Below are positions 50,303-60,671 of a DNA stretch of 64,000 bases, in pieces. The translations under genes were made by a program, and so were the position numbers. Origin of the DNA: Anthopleura xanthogrammica (Eukaryota > Cnidaria > Anthozoa > Actiniaria > Actiniidae); contig OZ025224.1 of assembly GCA_964019055.1 (NCBI GenBank), positions 2,858,376 through 2,922,375 on the forward strand, read 5' to 3'. Within the stretch, counting starts at the first letter, position 1; the number at the start of each line of letters is the position of its first letter. The notes under the pieces were generated by a model. It did no database searches and was not told the DNA's origin. It saw only the letters and a list, made by a program, of their open reading frames with translations.

Positions 50303-51624
50303 TTTATTAGGGTTATTACACAGATAAAGACAGTGTCTTTTTTTCAATCTGGCTCAAATTCTAAAGATGTTCAAATTTCGTAAAATCTTTGATCTCAACT
50401 ATTGTTTTTTTTTTAGTGCACAAAGTCGAAAATAGTGATAAAGTAAAAGGGTCCAATGCAATTCAATCGACTTTTTTCTTGAGGTTGCTAAGGCAACCTC
50501 GACAAAAATTGTTTGGTTCAGGAATTGTTGTAAAGTAATGAAACGGATTCCATGAAGCAAGGGAACTCTATTGTTCACTTTGCGTTTCTAAAGTAATGCT
50601 TCTAAATAAGAAACAAAAACAACCTGACATGAAACAGTATGAACCAACGGGAACTCTGCTCCCCTGGACCGGCAGTCGGATTGCGTGGACGGCTCTGTTG
50701 ATCTTGACTGGTCGATCAAGCCAAAGGAGAGCGATGTCATTTTTAAAATGATCGAGGCTGAAGTAGGAGTGCACATACCACCTCCTGACTTTGCGATTTT
50801 GTTGGAAGATTGTCTTTCCTCTTCTTATGTGCGCACCTGGTAAAAAATGACTTTCTGTCAACTATTTTGAACTATTACGTTAACAATAATGATAAATCCA
50901 ATATTTTTGGACTAGTACTCGGACACCCGTGCCATGCTTACCTGAGGTTCAACTAATTGTTTTATCTTAGAATTTAGTCTGCCGTACACGAGCAATGATG
51001 ACAAGATTGTATATAAATTCATTTTTAATGCGCAACCAGAGGGGATCGAGGACAAACTTGAGTGGTCGTGAAAAAGTCTAAAAGCAAATTTACACGGTAC
51101 AACTTTTGCTTACAACTGTCGCATGCAATCTGTTTACGCCACGCTTACAACACGAATTGTGTCGTGTAAATCAACCCTACAACTTGCTACGAGAGTTGTG
51201 AGAAAATTGTAGGGTTGATTTACATGAAGCAATTCGTGTTGTAAGCGTGGTGAGCAAATTGCATGCGACAGTTGTACATGTAAGCAAAAATTGTACCTCG
51301 TAAATCGGCCTTAACAGGTTTTGCTTGGCCTCGCCTCCCCTCCCCCTTCTCAAACATTCCGGGATCCGCCCTTCCATATCCACCATACTTGGAAAGTATA
51401 CCACTCACCTAACACTACACTGTACTTTGTAGAACACGGGTTCACCACGATACAATGGGCTGCTGTCAACACCAAATACCTACTGATTAGAGTTCCTCCA
51501 CAGATGTGCCGATTGCTTTTTCTTTTACGTAGAGAAACTTGCCAGGGGAATTCGTGAGGTCTTGCGCTTTGACCGTTGATCACTCGTTTACTATAAGTTA
51601 TCTTGGAGAGTCCATCGTTACTTT
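49359..51624 (-). CDS. Trypsin-fold (S1) serine protease, Gly at position 189; 5' exon(s) not found
   Basis: Three exons join in frame (phase 1 at both joins): 51624-51409, 50836-50624 and 49690-49359. A short propeptide (SNDGLSKITYSKR) precedes the activation site, R/VINGQSARPHEFPWQVSL. The catalytic triad is visible as His in LTAAHC, Asp in KNDIALLWL and Ser in GDSGGAL. SGWGRT and CAGG follow the family pattern. The residues before Cys191 are Gly-Gly (TGGCRGDSGG), so position 189 is Gly rather than the trypsin Asp; this favours elastase-like or broad small-residue specificity. The first exon begins in phase 1, so an upstream exon with the signal peptide must exist, but I could not place it. 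Probably secreted and activated by proteolysis. Confidence 0.88.
49782..49978. mobile_element. Near-perfect 197-bp foldback MITE in the protease intron
   Basis: CAAGAGAGTATGAAGTAAGA and about 65 further bases (through GATAATTATTTGAAAATCTA and GCGCGCAGCCTG) pair with the right arm ending at 49,978. GTAAAA occurs just outside both ends. The arms are highly similar, so the insertion is probably recent. Confidence 0.8.
50239..50301. repeat. (AATC)n microsatellite in the protease intron
   Basis: About 15 perfect AATC units followed by TTTATTAGGG. Confidence 0.96.
51079..51314. mobile_element. Complete 236-bp foldback MITE in the protease intron
   Basis: The left arm (AATTTACACGGTACAACTTT, TGCTTACAACTGTCGCATGC) pairs with the right arm ending TACCTCGTAAATCGGCCTTAA. 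An inner pair surrounds TGTAGGGTTGATTTAC. A half copy lies at 9,605-9,722, in esterase 2. Confidence 0.75.
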
Positions 51625-52289
51625 CTACAAAAATACAACAAAGAAATACAAATATTTTGTCTTATAGTACACTCAACAAATAATAAGTCTTCTCGTAATC
51701 CTTTTCTTGATTAATACAAATCATAATACAAATATTGTTTCTTCGACAAATATTGTTACTTCGATAAATATTTCTTGATTAAGTTGTACGCCTTCTTCTT
51801 CGTTTAGGGAGTAGGTTAAAATTTCCTAAAATCGCGCCTTAAAATTCAACTAAACCGTCAGGAAACCACAAAGCATGCAACAAAACATTGATATACAGTT
51901 AATGAAACAATAAATGATGAAATTTAGTGTATTTAAAAAAAACTTTACGATCTGCCATACTTTGTCTAATATATGGCTGTTCAGAACCATAGCTTGGGCT
52001 ACCTGTGGCCACTTCGCACTCGTTTGACTTCGCATTCCTGAAGGGCCGTGCACAAATTCCGGGTGTAAAGATCAAAATAGCGAATAATTAGCTTTGAAGT
52101 AACGGCCGTATTAACCGTTATTTTAATTTTTACCCAAGGAATTAAAATGTGAGTACGGGCCTTCAGAAATGTAACGGTCACACGAATGCGAAGAGAGCAT
52201 GCCGATCCAAAAAAGAAAAGGAGACTGTCGATCAGCAGGGAACATTATATTTTTCCTTGAAACAACATATCCGATCTTGAAAACAATGT

Positions 52290-52600
52290 TGTTTGATAAC
52301 CTGAAACAACAGCCTCTCGGCTGATCAAAGACAGGACACGCTAGCTCACAGATTGAATTGTAGACTGAGAAAACAGACCCTTCTTTTGCTCCTCATCGCC
52401 TCGCAAACGTTTTGCGGGGAGATGAGGAGCAAATGAGGATGTCTGTTTTCTCAGGCTAATGGAATTGAAATTTAGCGTGTTATATTTTTTCAGAGGGAGA
52501 AAAACTGGAGAAACAGGAAAAAACCCTCAAATCAAAGGACCAAACAAACTGTACCCCATGTGATGCCAGACTAAGCCTGCGAATCGAACAAGAGAACCCA
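52290..52600 (-). mobile_element. SINE-family fragment interrupted by an 89-bp hairpin
   Basis: A unit of the SINE-associated repeat (CCTGAAACAACAGCCTCTCG, CTCACAGATTGAA) and the reversed SINE body (GGAGAAAAACTGGAGAAAC, AAACCCTCAAATCAAAGGACC) are separated by a hairpin at 52,365-52,453. Its ends are CTGAGAAAACAGAC and the exact reverse complement. The region 51,625-53,100 holds no gene that I can support. Confidence 0.6.
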
Positions 52601-53469
52601 AAGGTGAAAGACTAGTCCACTACCGCTAATTGACGAAAAATTTAAAAATATTTTTTAATGTAGCTTTGTTCTCAAACCATAACGTAGAAAAAACAATTGC
52701 ACCATTCAAAGGTTCTTGATAAGTTAAATGTTTAAAGGTGTTAAATTATTAAAAAAAAAAAAAAAAAAATGTTGTGGCAGAACTGCCAGGCAAACTTTCA
52801 CTCAATTCCCAATAATTTAGTTTCAAATTCTTATTTCACCAGGTTGGAATCCGGCTGTAAAGGTTTCAAACAATTGCTACTTGTCAGTGATATTTACTTT
52901 TCATTTTGGTGTTATTCTGTTATGGACGTTTGGTTAAACCCCACAATGAACGAACGAATGAACAAAATCAACGATATATACAACGTTCATTCTTAATACC
53001 AAAAAAAACTTAAATGTTAATTAGATCATATTGTTTTTAACGTTTAGTGGTTTTGGTTTGTCTTAAACCGTTTTTAGAATTATACTCATAAACCGTAATT
53101 GGTATTCTATTATAGTTTTCTGGTTCTTCTAAATTATTAAAAATATATATAACTAACCAAAAGGAATCATCTGCGAAGCTATGACAAGGATAGATATCAC
53201 GAGAGAAATAGAAACCCAACACCTTCCCTTTTGAGCTAGCCGTGACTTCTTTTCTCGGTGTTCAGCAGTCCATGAGTCATTCGCATCGTACATAAATGTG
53301 TGAATTTTTTTACCAATATACACGCGATAAGAGGACAGCAAATTCAAAGCACCAACACCTCATCAAAAACAATAAATAATGATTTCCGCAGCGTTTCTCT
53401 ATTCCTTTTTCTTATTCCTTATATTCGTTTCATTCGCTTTGCTATGCTTTTCTTTTCCTTTTTTCTTGC

Positions 53470-53735
53470 CTTTGCTTTGCTCAGTGCATTGCTTTGCTTT
53501 GCTCAGTGCATTGCTTTGCTTTGCTTTGCTCAGTGCTTTGCTTTGCTTTGCTCAGTGCTTTGCTTGCTCAGTGCTTTGCTCAGTGCTTTGCTTTGCTTTG
53601 CTTTGCTTTGCTTTGCTTTGCTTTGCTTTGCTTTGCTTTGCTTTGCTTTGCTTTGCTTTGCTTTGCTTTGCTTTGCTTTGCTTTGCTTTGCTTTGCTTTG
53701 CTTTGCTTTGCTTTGCTTTGCTTTGCTTTGCTTTG
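53470..53735. repeat. (CTTTG)n array expanded in unit 1
   Basis: About 50 units of TTTGC with CAGTG interruptions at the left side. The matching place in unit 2 (about 61,235-61,262) has only two or three units, so the array expanded after duplication (or collapsed in unit 2). Confidence 0.95.
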
Positions 53736-55821
53736 TCTGCTTCAGTTTTCTTTTCGTTTAGTTTGGTTTTTTTTTTTTGCTTCTTCTACGACACCTATCT
53801 TTCTTTTTTCCTTTCCATTCTCGTTCACTCTTTGTCTTCCTACATTTTATCTACTTTTCATCTCGTTTCTTGTTCTCTCTTGTTCTATCTTTTCCTCTAT
53901 ATTCAACAACGAAGAATATAACAGCAACATATTCACCGCCAGTATATCCCATAACACTTCACAATCTTACCTTGTCGTCCTGCACTCAAAAAGGTTCCGC
54001 CGAAGGTCAAGAAGCCCAAGAAAAAAATAAAGATAATGCTCATTCTCATCCTTATGGTGATGCTAAATGTAACGCTACAAAGTTACGAGTTGAAGCTAGA
54101 GCTAGCTAGGCGTCAACTAATATTCTGATCATGGACGATGGATAGTTATAAGGGGTTGTGGCTTAGCGGTTAACAGCAAGACCAACTTCAATTTTCACAT
54201 TTTCAATACGAAGCAAAAGCACCGTATGTAAACAATTTGTAATAGGTTTCATAGTACTGATGCTTTTGTCTGCCCGGTCTTTCTCTTCATCTTTCTTTCT
54301 TTACTTTCTTTCAATCTTAAATTCTTCGTTTCTTCTATAGATTTAATAATTAAGGTGACTGACTAATTCAACGAAGAGTAATTACAAAATTTGCTTAGAA
54401 AGCTATTTTATACAGAATTAAATGCTAATTCAAGAAATGAAAAGAAGAAATTCATGGGGTGTCCCAAGCTCGTTTTCGAGAAAAATGAATTTTGAATATT
54501 ACCATCTTGACAAGTTCTCGAAAGAAAACTATGATGGCGGAAACCAAACTTTGCACAAAAAAAATCCTAACTCGAAAACTAAGAAAGCTCTAGAGATATT
54601 TTTTCCCCAGGACATCTACTTTAAACATTATTCTCTAAGACTAAAATTTAGTATTTTGTTCGATTAATGAACCGAAAATTCGTTCTCAAACGACAAAACA
54701 AATTAAAAGAATTAAAAAATACAACGCTTTTTTATAAGTTCTAATAATTACGTTTTCTTCAAACTTTCTCAAAAGTTTGCTTTTTACCTGTTGTTTTGCG
54801 AAATCCTACGTCGAAGGCGTATCAATACTTTTACCATTATTCGATCCCGGAATATCCAAAATCGAAATATGCTATATTATTTTTATAAGAGTACTTAACG
54901 AACGTATAAACTACGCTTGAAAATGATTTTGAAAACAAACGAACAATACTGATGCCTTTCCATATTTAGATGAAGGAAATAAGGTGGTTTCCTCATATAT
55001 GGAGGTGTTGTGTCATCAACTGGCATCCAGGATTAGTTCGATGAAAGTGTACTTAAAATTTAAAAACTGGGCTTTATTCAGTTTATTCAATTTAATATCG
55101 AATAATGGGCTTCCTGTGTTAATAATGACGTATTTGCGGTTTATTATAATAAGATATTGCGGGCTCATCAGAACGACAAAGATGGCGACGATCGGTTGGC
55201 AGTTTAGCTTATGCACCAGTCAACGTATTTCCCCGCCCCCAACCCGGGAACAGGCAGGGACTTGGACAAATGTGCAAGTGAAAGAGAGAAAATACCCCCG
55301 CCCCCAGGACAATATTTTTATTCGAATGTCCTCACCTAAAACATTTTCTGAAAGGTTGCTCGACAAAGATAACGTATTTATAACCGAGTTAAGTAAGGTA
55401 TCAGTTTTGAAATAAAGGGATTAAAGATACAAACCTAAGAGCGACTGTCTCTCAGAATAAAATAAACTCAGAAATCCTGGGCAAGGACCAAATTATTGAG
55501 CAACCTCTGGGCCGATCTAAGTAAGGGTACAGTCAACTCACAGATCAAACCCTGAAATAACTTCATGAACCAATTAGTATGCAATTCCAGGGCATGGAAA
55601 CTCATGGAATCTACTATCTTTTTAGGTTTTGCGGAGAGAGGAATAGAGAAAAACCATACAATACTTCAACTTTCCTCACCAATTTTTAATCTTGTAGTTC
55701 TGTTTATTCTTATGATAATTTCATACAACCAGTTCTTCTGTTATATTAGCATTTATTCAAAAATCAATACGTGCAGGCATCTCCGTCGCTGGTTGCCGAT
55801 CGCTTGCCTCTCTACTCAGCC

Positions 55822-56040
55822 TTACCAAGGCAAACAGTACCTAGCATTAGTACATCCACCAGCATCATAATTACAGTATGCTTTACACACCAAAGGGCTA
55901 CAACACTCGCTCGAACTATAGCATGACTTCAGCTGTGACTTACAGCGTTTCTCCGGGAACATTTCGTCTTGGTTGTCGTCACTGATCCTGTACGCATCCA
56001 CCAAAACCACAGCGATGATCAGAAATACTATCAACTTCAT
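55822..56040 (-). CDS. Secreted 8-cysteine peptide, SCRiP/knottin-like (copy 1)
   Basis: 72 aa in one coding exon: signal peptide (MKLIVFLIIAVVLVDA), a short acidic propeptide ending in the dibasic EKR, then a mature peptide of about 41 residues with cysteines spaced C-x6-C-x5-CC-x4-C-x3-C-x6-C-x5-C and ending LPW. This resembles small cysteine-rich proteins (SCRiPs) of corals and anemones, some reported as neurotoxic, and knottin-type peptides in general; family and activity are inferred. An acceptor (GTCAACAG) 12 bases before the ATG suggests a 5' UTR intron. AATAAA on this strand lies at 55,757-55,752. A near-identical copy lies at 63,841 and a diverged one at 59,740. Confidence 0.85.
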   Translation of the reverse strand: MKLIVFLIIAVVLVDAYRISDDNQDEMFPEKRCKSQLKSCYSSSECCSPLVCKAYCNYDAGGCTNARYCLPW

Positions 56041-56353
56041 AGTTAGTTCAACCTGTTGACAATAAAAGTCACCTGAAGTTTAGAACAGGGATAACCGAGT
56101 CTTTATGATGGAACAAAAGGAAAACGAATGAAGCAAGCAATACAACAGAAACGGGTTTTTTTTACCTTGGATTTTGCTGGAATCTTGAATAATCTTCTTT
56201 AGATGTCGCACTAGCTTCAGGACTTTGTTCTCAGTAATGAAAGCAAGAACAAGATTTTTTATACCAATCAGAAAAAAATGTACAAAGTGAAGTGCGTCGG
56301 GTTTCTCTCCACCTATCACCTTCCAGTGCTTGGTACCACGTGACTGTAGTCTC

Positions 56354-56740
56354 ACTCTCAGAATAACATTCTAGAAGTGGAGGAGTGGGGAACACTGAAG
56401 AAAAATGCTTGTCCATGCTTGCATGCGTTACGGCACGTTTCCCAAGCGTTTTCTAGGGGAAAGGAATTATTGATCGGTTTGTACAAATGTTCCAAAAATT
56501 ACGTTAGTATACTTTTGTGAGACAAAGGTACTGTATTACAGTGAGGACACTCGAACCATGAACACTTGATATTTCTATATCTCAGAATAACATTCTAGAA
56601 ATGGAGGAATGGGGAACACTGAAGAAAAATGCTTGTCCATGCTTGCATGCGTTACGGCACATACTTTTGTGAGACCAAGGTACTGTATTACAGTGAGGAC
56701 ACTCGAACCATGAACACTTGATATTCTTATATTTCTTAAT
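56354..56740. repeat. Two-copy tandem duplication upstream of peptide gene 1
   Basis: CTCAGAATAACATTCTAGAA…CTTGCATGCGTTACGGCAC at 56,354-56,436 is repeated at 56,581-56,661. The next block, ACTTTTGTGAGAC(A/C)AAGG…ACTTGATATT, is also in both. The second copy lacks about 70 bases in the middle. Confidence 0.85.
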
Positions 56741-57217
56741 TTATGAACTGTCTACTGCTTCAAACCTTCCGAAAATGAAGCACTGAACTCAAATAATCTT
56801 ATTGTTCAAAATAAATCATAAATCATCCTCACTGCAAAAAAGACAATATGAAAGAGTTAAACTTTAGTTTCAAGAACTGATTAAGTTTAGTTTTCACATT
56901 TTGCAAAGTCAATTTGTCAGCTATGTATAAAAGTCAAACTTGCATGGGAAGAAAAGCCGAATTTGAAGTCAAAACTTGGAGTTTACCCTTCCTCCTTTGA
57001 TTATCTATACATGAAATCCCATGGGAGAAGGGGTTCTGGTCTCGTGCCCAAGATGTTCTAGAAGATGCTCTTGTCCATGCACGTGTTGAACTTGGAACTT
57101 TAAATAAGATGCAGCAAGATAACATCCATCAAATTACGCCTTTAAATGAATAAAATAATAATAATAAATGGCCATGGCTGTCTAGCTAGGTATTCTTGAG
57201 TTTTTGAATTTTGTGTC

Positions 57218-57472
57218 GACTCTCTCTCTCTGTCTCTCTCTCTCTCTCTGTCTCTCTCTGTCTCTGTCTCTGTCTCTATGTCTCTCTCTGTCTCTCTGTC
57301 TCTCTGTCTCTCTGTCTCTCTGTCTCTCTGTCTCTCTGTCTCTCTGTCTCTCTGTCTCTCTGTCTCTCTGTCTCTCTGTCTCTCTGTCTCTCTGTCTCTC
57401 TGTCTCTCTTCTCTGTCTCTGTCTCTCTCTGTCTCTGTCTCTCTATCTCTCTCTCTGTCTCTCTCTCTCTTA
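57218..57472. repeat. (TCTCTCTG)n microsatellite at the 5' end of a LINE fragment
   Basis: Mostly the 8-mer TCTCTCTG with TCTCTG variants. It directly precedes the LINE-like coding sequence at 57,473. Reading frames within it are artefacts. Confidence 0.95.
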
Positions 57473-58169
57473 CGCTTTAGCTGAAAGACTTCAAAAGCTG
57501 CAAAATCGAGCAGCACGTTTCGTGACAAGGCAAGGTTATGACATGAGATGTAGTGACATCCGTAAAACTCTTAAACCCGGGGGGGGGGGACTCCGGGGGT
57601 AAAGTATCGGGTATGCTCGTCGTATCTCTCAGGGGTAAAAATCAGCGATTTGGTATCTTTTAGGGTCTTAAATTTGAGGTTTAGCAAATCAGCACTTTCT
57701 GGTATCTTTTAGGGTGTTGAAAAAGGAACTAGCCCATCGCATAATAACGCAATACGTATGCCTGTGTAAACTCAGAATATTACTCGGTATCTTTAAGGGG
57801 TATTTTTGGAAATTTCCGACGAGCATACCCGATACTTTACCCCCGGAGTCCCCCCCCCCCCCCCGGGCTCTTAAATGGGAAACACTTGAGGAAAGGCGCT
57901 TCAGACATAAAGCCATTATGATGCACAAGGCTCAAAATAATTGCGCACCTATTTATTTACAAAATCTCTTCAGAGAAAAAACTAATATACATAACCTACG
58001 CAATAGTTCAAACCAGTTGGTTCTTGGTAAACCTCGTACCGAAAGCTTGAAAAGAGCTTTTGTGTATGATGGTGCTAAGATCTGGAACCAGCTTCCCAAC
58101 CAAGTGAAACATGCCAACAGCTTTTCACAATTCAAGAGGGAGCTTGCATCTGTTAAGCCTTTTACCTAA
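57473..58169 (+). mobile_element. 3' fragment of a non-LTR retrotransposon (LINE) reverse-transcriptase ORF, split by a MITE
   Basis: Two pieces (57,473-57,575 and 57,876-58,169) encode the C-terminal region seen after the reverse-transcriptase domain of many CR1/jockey/RTE-like elements: LQKLQNRAARFVT, then WETLEERRFRHKA, LFREKT, LRNSSNQL, AKIWNQLPNQVK and FSQFKREL, followed by a stop. The 5' part of the element is missing. Between the pieces lies a 292-bp MITE; removing it and one 8-base repeat leaves one open frame, so this tail was intact when the MITE inserted. Confidence 0.85.
57576..57867. mobile_element. 292-bp MITE with about 48-bp inverted ends and G/C runs, 8-bp target duplication CTCTTAAA
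   Basis: The left end is CCC, a run of G, ACTCCGGGGGTAAAGTATCG and GGTATGCTCGTCG; the right end is the reverse complement. CTCTTAAA flanks both sides (57,568-57,575 and 57,868-57,875). Inside, GGTATCTTTTAGGG occurs several times. The 8-bp duplication suggests a hAT-type mobiliser. A sister copy lies at 63,369 and a diverged one at 8,398. Confidence 0.9.
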
Positions 58170-58727
58170 TTCTGTAATATTCATAGTTATCTATTAATTT
58201 CTACAAGCTCGGCTTCCATGAAGAGAATACCTAGACAGCCAACGGGCACTTTTCATTTAATTACTTGAAGAGGGTGGAAATAACGACAGGAGAGAATGCC
58301 TGATGAGAATGAGGTAAACAAAACCACTCAAATTTACACAAGCAAAACATAAATTTTAACGCTCTACCGAGGACATCATTCGATTGTACATTTCATCAAA
58401 TTCAAAGATTAGAGTAAGGTAGTCATCTTTCAAAAGGCCCATTACAATGAAGTGAGGGGCGAGGGAGAGGGAGACAAAGAAGAGTCTAGTGCTCATGTCA
58501 ACCAATTAAAAAAAAAATCGAGACAGCGGTGGGTTCTCTTCAAAGAAGAGGGCGGAATTTTGAATAATAACAAAGAATTATGAAAGACTGAAAAAAGACC
58601 ACCAAAAATAACACAAGACATTTCTTCCTGAACGCTCTACCGAAGAACACCGTTTCTGTTTGTCATCAACGATAAGTCAGAGTAAGGTAGGAATGACGAA
58701 TTCTTTCTTTAAGGTAAAAAAGGTGGC

Positions 58728-59540
58728 GCAGTGGTAGCGTACTCGCCTTTTGGGTATCGGGCTCGATTCCTGGATTCTGACATGATATGGGTAGAGTTTC
58801 TCAAATCTCTCCTTTGGTTCGAGGGTTTTCCTCTCAATGCGTTCTCCAGTGATTCTTGCGGCTCTGCAAAACTTACCACGCTAATTCCAATTTAGCCTAT
58901 AAGTTAGCCCTGACTTAGATCATAGTTAATGGAGATGGAAAGGTTTGGAAACCTATTGTTCTAGGTTTTCGTTAACCTTTTTTTCTATTGTTATAAGTGA
59001 GGTTGACCGTGCACAGTGAAGGAAAAGTTGCAGCGTTTATTATAAGTAACTTAGGGAACATAGACAATTTTTTTCTCAAAAATGTTCTAAAATAGTAGAT
59101 ATTTGTTTATAAATTCTAGACGATAGAGATTGGATTGCTTACTGAAAAGGAAACCATCATTTTTAACGCTTTCTTATTTATCATCTGGTAAATGAATTGT
59201 ATCTGCGCGGAATTATTTATCCCCTTCTTTGTAATCTTAGAATGAAGATTGTACACTTTCAAATTAAAATGTTCGTACAGGAAAATAGTACGGAAATTAG
59301 TATTTTCAGCCATACTTGCTTTAGTTCATTGTGCACGGTCAATATCACATGATGGTACATTTCAACATCGCTCGCCAAACAAAAACCTAGAATAATAGTT
59401 TTCCAAACCATTCCACTCCATTTACTATGCTTAGATCAGTCTAGAAGTTGTTTCAGGGTTCGATCTCTGAGTTAGCCATGCCCTGACCTAGATCAGCCCA
59501 GAGGTTGTTTCAAAGTTTGATGTGTGAGTTAGCCGTGACA
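58728..59540 (+). mobile_element. tRNA-derived SINE, split by a 509-bp foldback element
   Basis: The head has an A box (GTGGCGCAGTGGTAGCGT) and a B box (GGGCTCGATTCC) spaced as in a tRNA gene. The body has TTTGGTTCGAGGGTTTTCC and GCGTTCTCCAGTG. The tail begins the SINE-associated unit (TTAGCCCTGACTTAGATCA) and resumes after the insert with two units (59,430-59,540). It runs in the same direction as the peptide gene that starts 200 bases later. Confidence 0.75.
58921..59429. mobile_element. 509-bp foldback element nested in the SINE, 7-8-bp target duplication CTTAGAT(C)
   Basis: The left end CATAGTTAATGGAGATGG and following TTTGGAAACCTATTGTTCTA pair with the right end. CTTAGAT lies just outside both ends (58,914-58,920 and 59,430-59,436). 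A second inner pair is GACCGTGCACAGTGAA/TTCATTGTGCACGGTC. There is no coding capacity. Confidence 0.75.
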
Positions 59541-59739
59541 GCCAAGACACCCTTACAGCTGTGCATGCTTTATATTTTTCAATAATTGCCACCTTGGCAT
59601 CCCATAATGTCTTAATACTTAAAACATTAAAATTCAAGATGGCCGCCGTCAGTATCAGTAAAAAGGTATATTCAGTACTACTGAAAGAATAGATTCTTCA
59701 TAATAATGTTTTATCGTTATTTGTACAAACAGAGAAAAC

Positions 59740-59952
59740 ATGAAGGGTCTTGCTGTGTTGTTGGTGATCGTTGCTGTGCTTTGTTTGGAGACACAAGCGT
59801 GCCTATCTAAGTACAAGAAATGTAGGAGCAACGGTGATTGCTGCAAGACCGTGAAAGATTTTGCAGGAAGAACACTGGGGTGTAAAACGCAATGCCACGA
59901 AGGAGGATGTCTCTCTTATAAGCAGTGCTTATACTATCCAGGTATCCAGTGA
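59740..59952 (+). CDS. Secreted 8-cysteine peptide, SCRiP/knottin-like (diverged, opposite strand)
   Basis: 70 aa in one coding exon. A signal peptide (MKGLAVLLVIVAVLCLETQA) is followed directly by the mature peptide, without the dibasic propeptide of the other two genes. Cysteine spacing is C-x6-C-x5-CC-x12-C-x3-C-x4-C-x5-C, the same eight-cysteine frame with a longer fourth loop. A good acceptor (TTTGTACAAACAG) just before the ATG implies a 5' UTR intron, as in copy 1. ATTAAA at 59,985-59,990 is a candidate poly(A) signal. Likely a secreted venom, defence or signalling peptide; activity is inferred only. Confidence 0.82.
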   Translation: MKGLAVLLVIVAVLCLETQACLSKYKKCRSNGDCCKTVKDFAGRTLGCKTQCHEGGCLSYKQCLYYPGIQ

Positions 59953-60554
59953 TACCCTAGTCAACCAAACAGCCAATGGAGCAAATTAAAGTAAAAAAAT
60001 AACAATAATAACTGAATAACTCTCAAACTGTAATTGTCAGTAATCCAAAACATTAAAGGAGGCTTCAAAAATACATGTAAGGAAAAGTTTTTTGATCAGC
60101 TCTCTTGTATCATAATCGACGGTAATAGAATTAATCACCCTCGTATATCTTTCTGAAATTTATTCGTTCATATTCATGTAGATATGAAAACATTATAAAG
60201 GAATAATTCCCCAGGGAACATCATGTAAACATCACATGGTTTGAATTGGGCAATTTACATACGAGGTTGATAAGGTCTATTGGGCCGTGAGAACTTTTGT
60301 GTGTACGTTCAGTCTTATATGAGCACAAAAAAGAAAAATGAGAAGTGAAGAAGAAGAAAAAATTATAAGAGCTCTCATTTTGCTAGCTTAATCACAAAAG
60401 TTATCGGGACGGTGTAGTCTACGTCATGCTTCCCTCAGCCTATCAGATTGTAGCATTCTGTATCACCTGAGTGTAGCCTCGCTCCAGGACCTGGGATGAT
60501 AAACTGTTGTTTGTCAAAAGGGAACTGAAGTGAACAACTAATAAACATTTAACA

Positions 60555-60671
60555 ATGAATTTTTAAAGGTGACCTTTTTTATAAGGAAATGTATGTGGTG
60601 GACAACAGCTTGCCCACCAAGACAATTTTCCATACATTTCTTTATAGAAAAGGTCATCTTTAAAAATTCAT
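60555..60671. mobile_element. 117-bp foldback MITE
   Basis: ATGAATTTTTAAAGGTGACC and TTTTTTATAAGGAAATGTATG pair with the right arm (CATACATTTCTTTATAGAAA, ending at 60,671). A loop of about 30 bases separates the arms. The region 59,953-60,890 contains no gene that I can support. Confidence 0.75.

Larger units (their letters stand above)
53100..56040. repeat. Segmental duplication, unit 1 (carries a cysteine-rich peptide gene)
   Basis: Starts GGTATTCTATTATAGTTTTC and is colinear with the unit beginning at 60,892. The matching parts are 53,100-53,500 / 60,892-61,270, 54,718-55,210 / 61,270-62,058 and 55,341-56,040 / 63,076-64,000. Identity is roughly 95% by eye. Unit 1 contains about 1 kb (about 53,740-54,717) that unit 2 lacks; unit 2 carries its own insertions. 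The right limit of unit 2 is beyond the window. Confidence 0.9.

Noticed and set aside
53300..54109. Cys/Leu/Phe-rich membrane-like proteins
   Set aside because: Translations of the (CTTTG)n array. The paralogous unit lacks the array, and no coding sequence flanks it.
57204..57602. Ser/Leu/Cys-rich protein fused to LINE-like sequence
   Set aside because: The N-terminal part is the TCTCTCTG microsatellite; only the part from 57,473 on is meaningful, and it is a LINE tail broken by a MITE.
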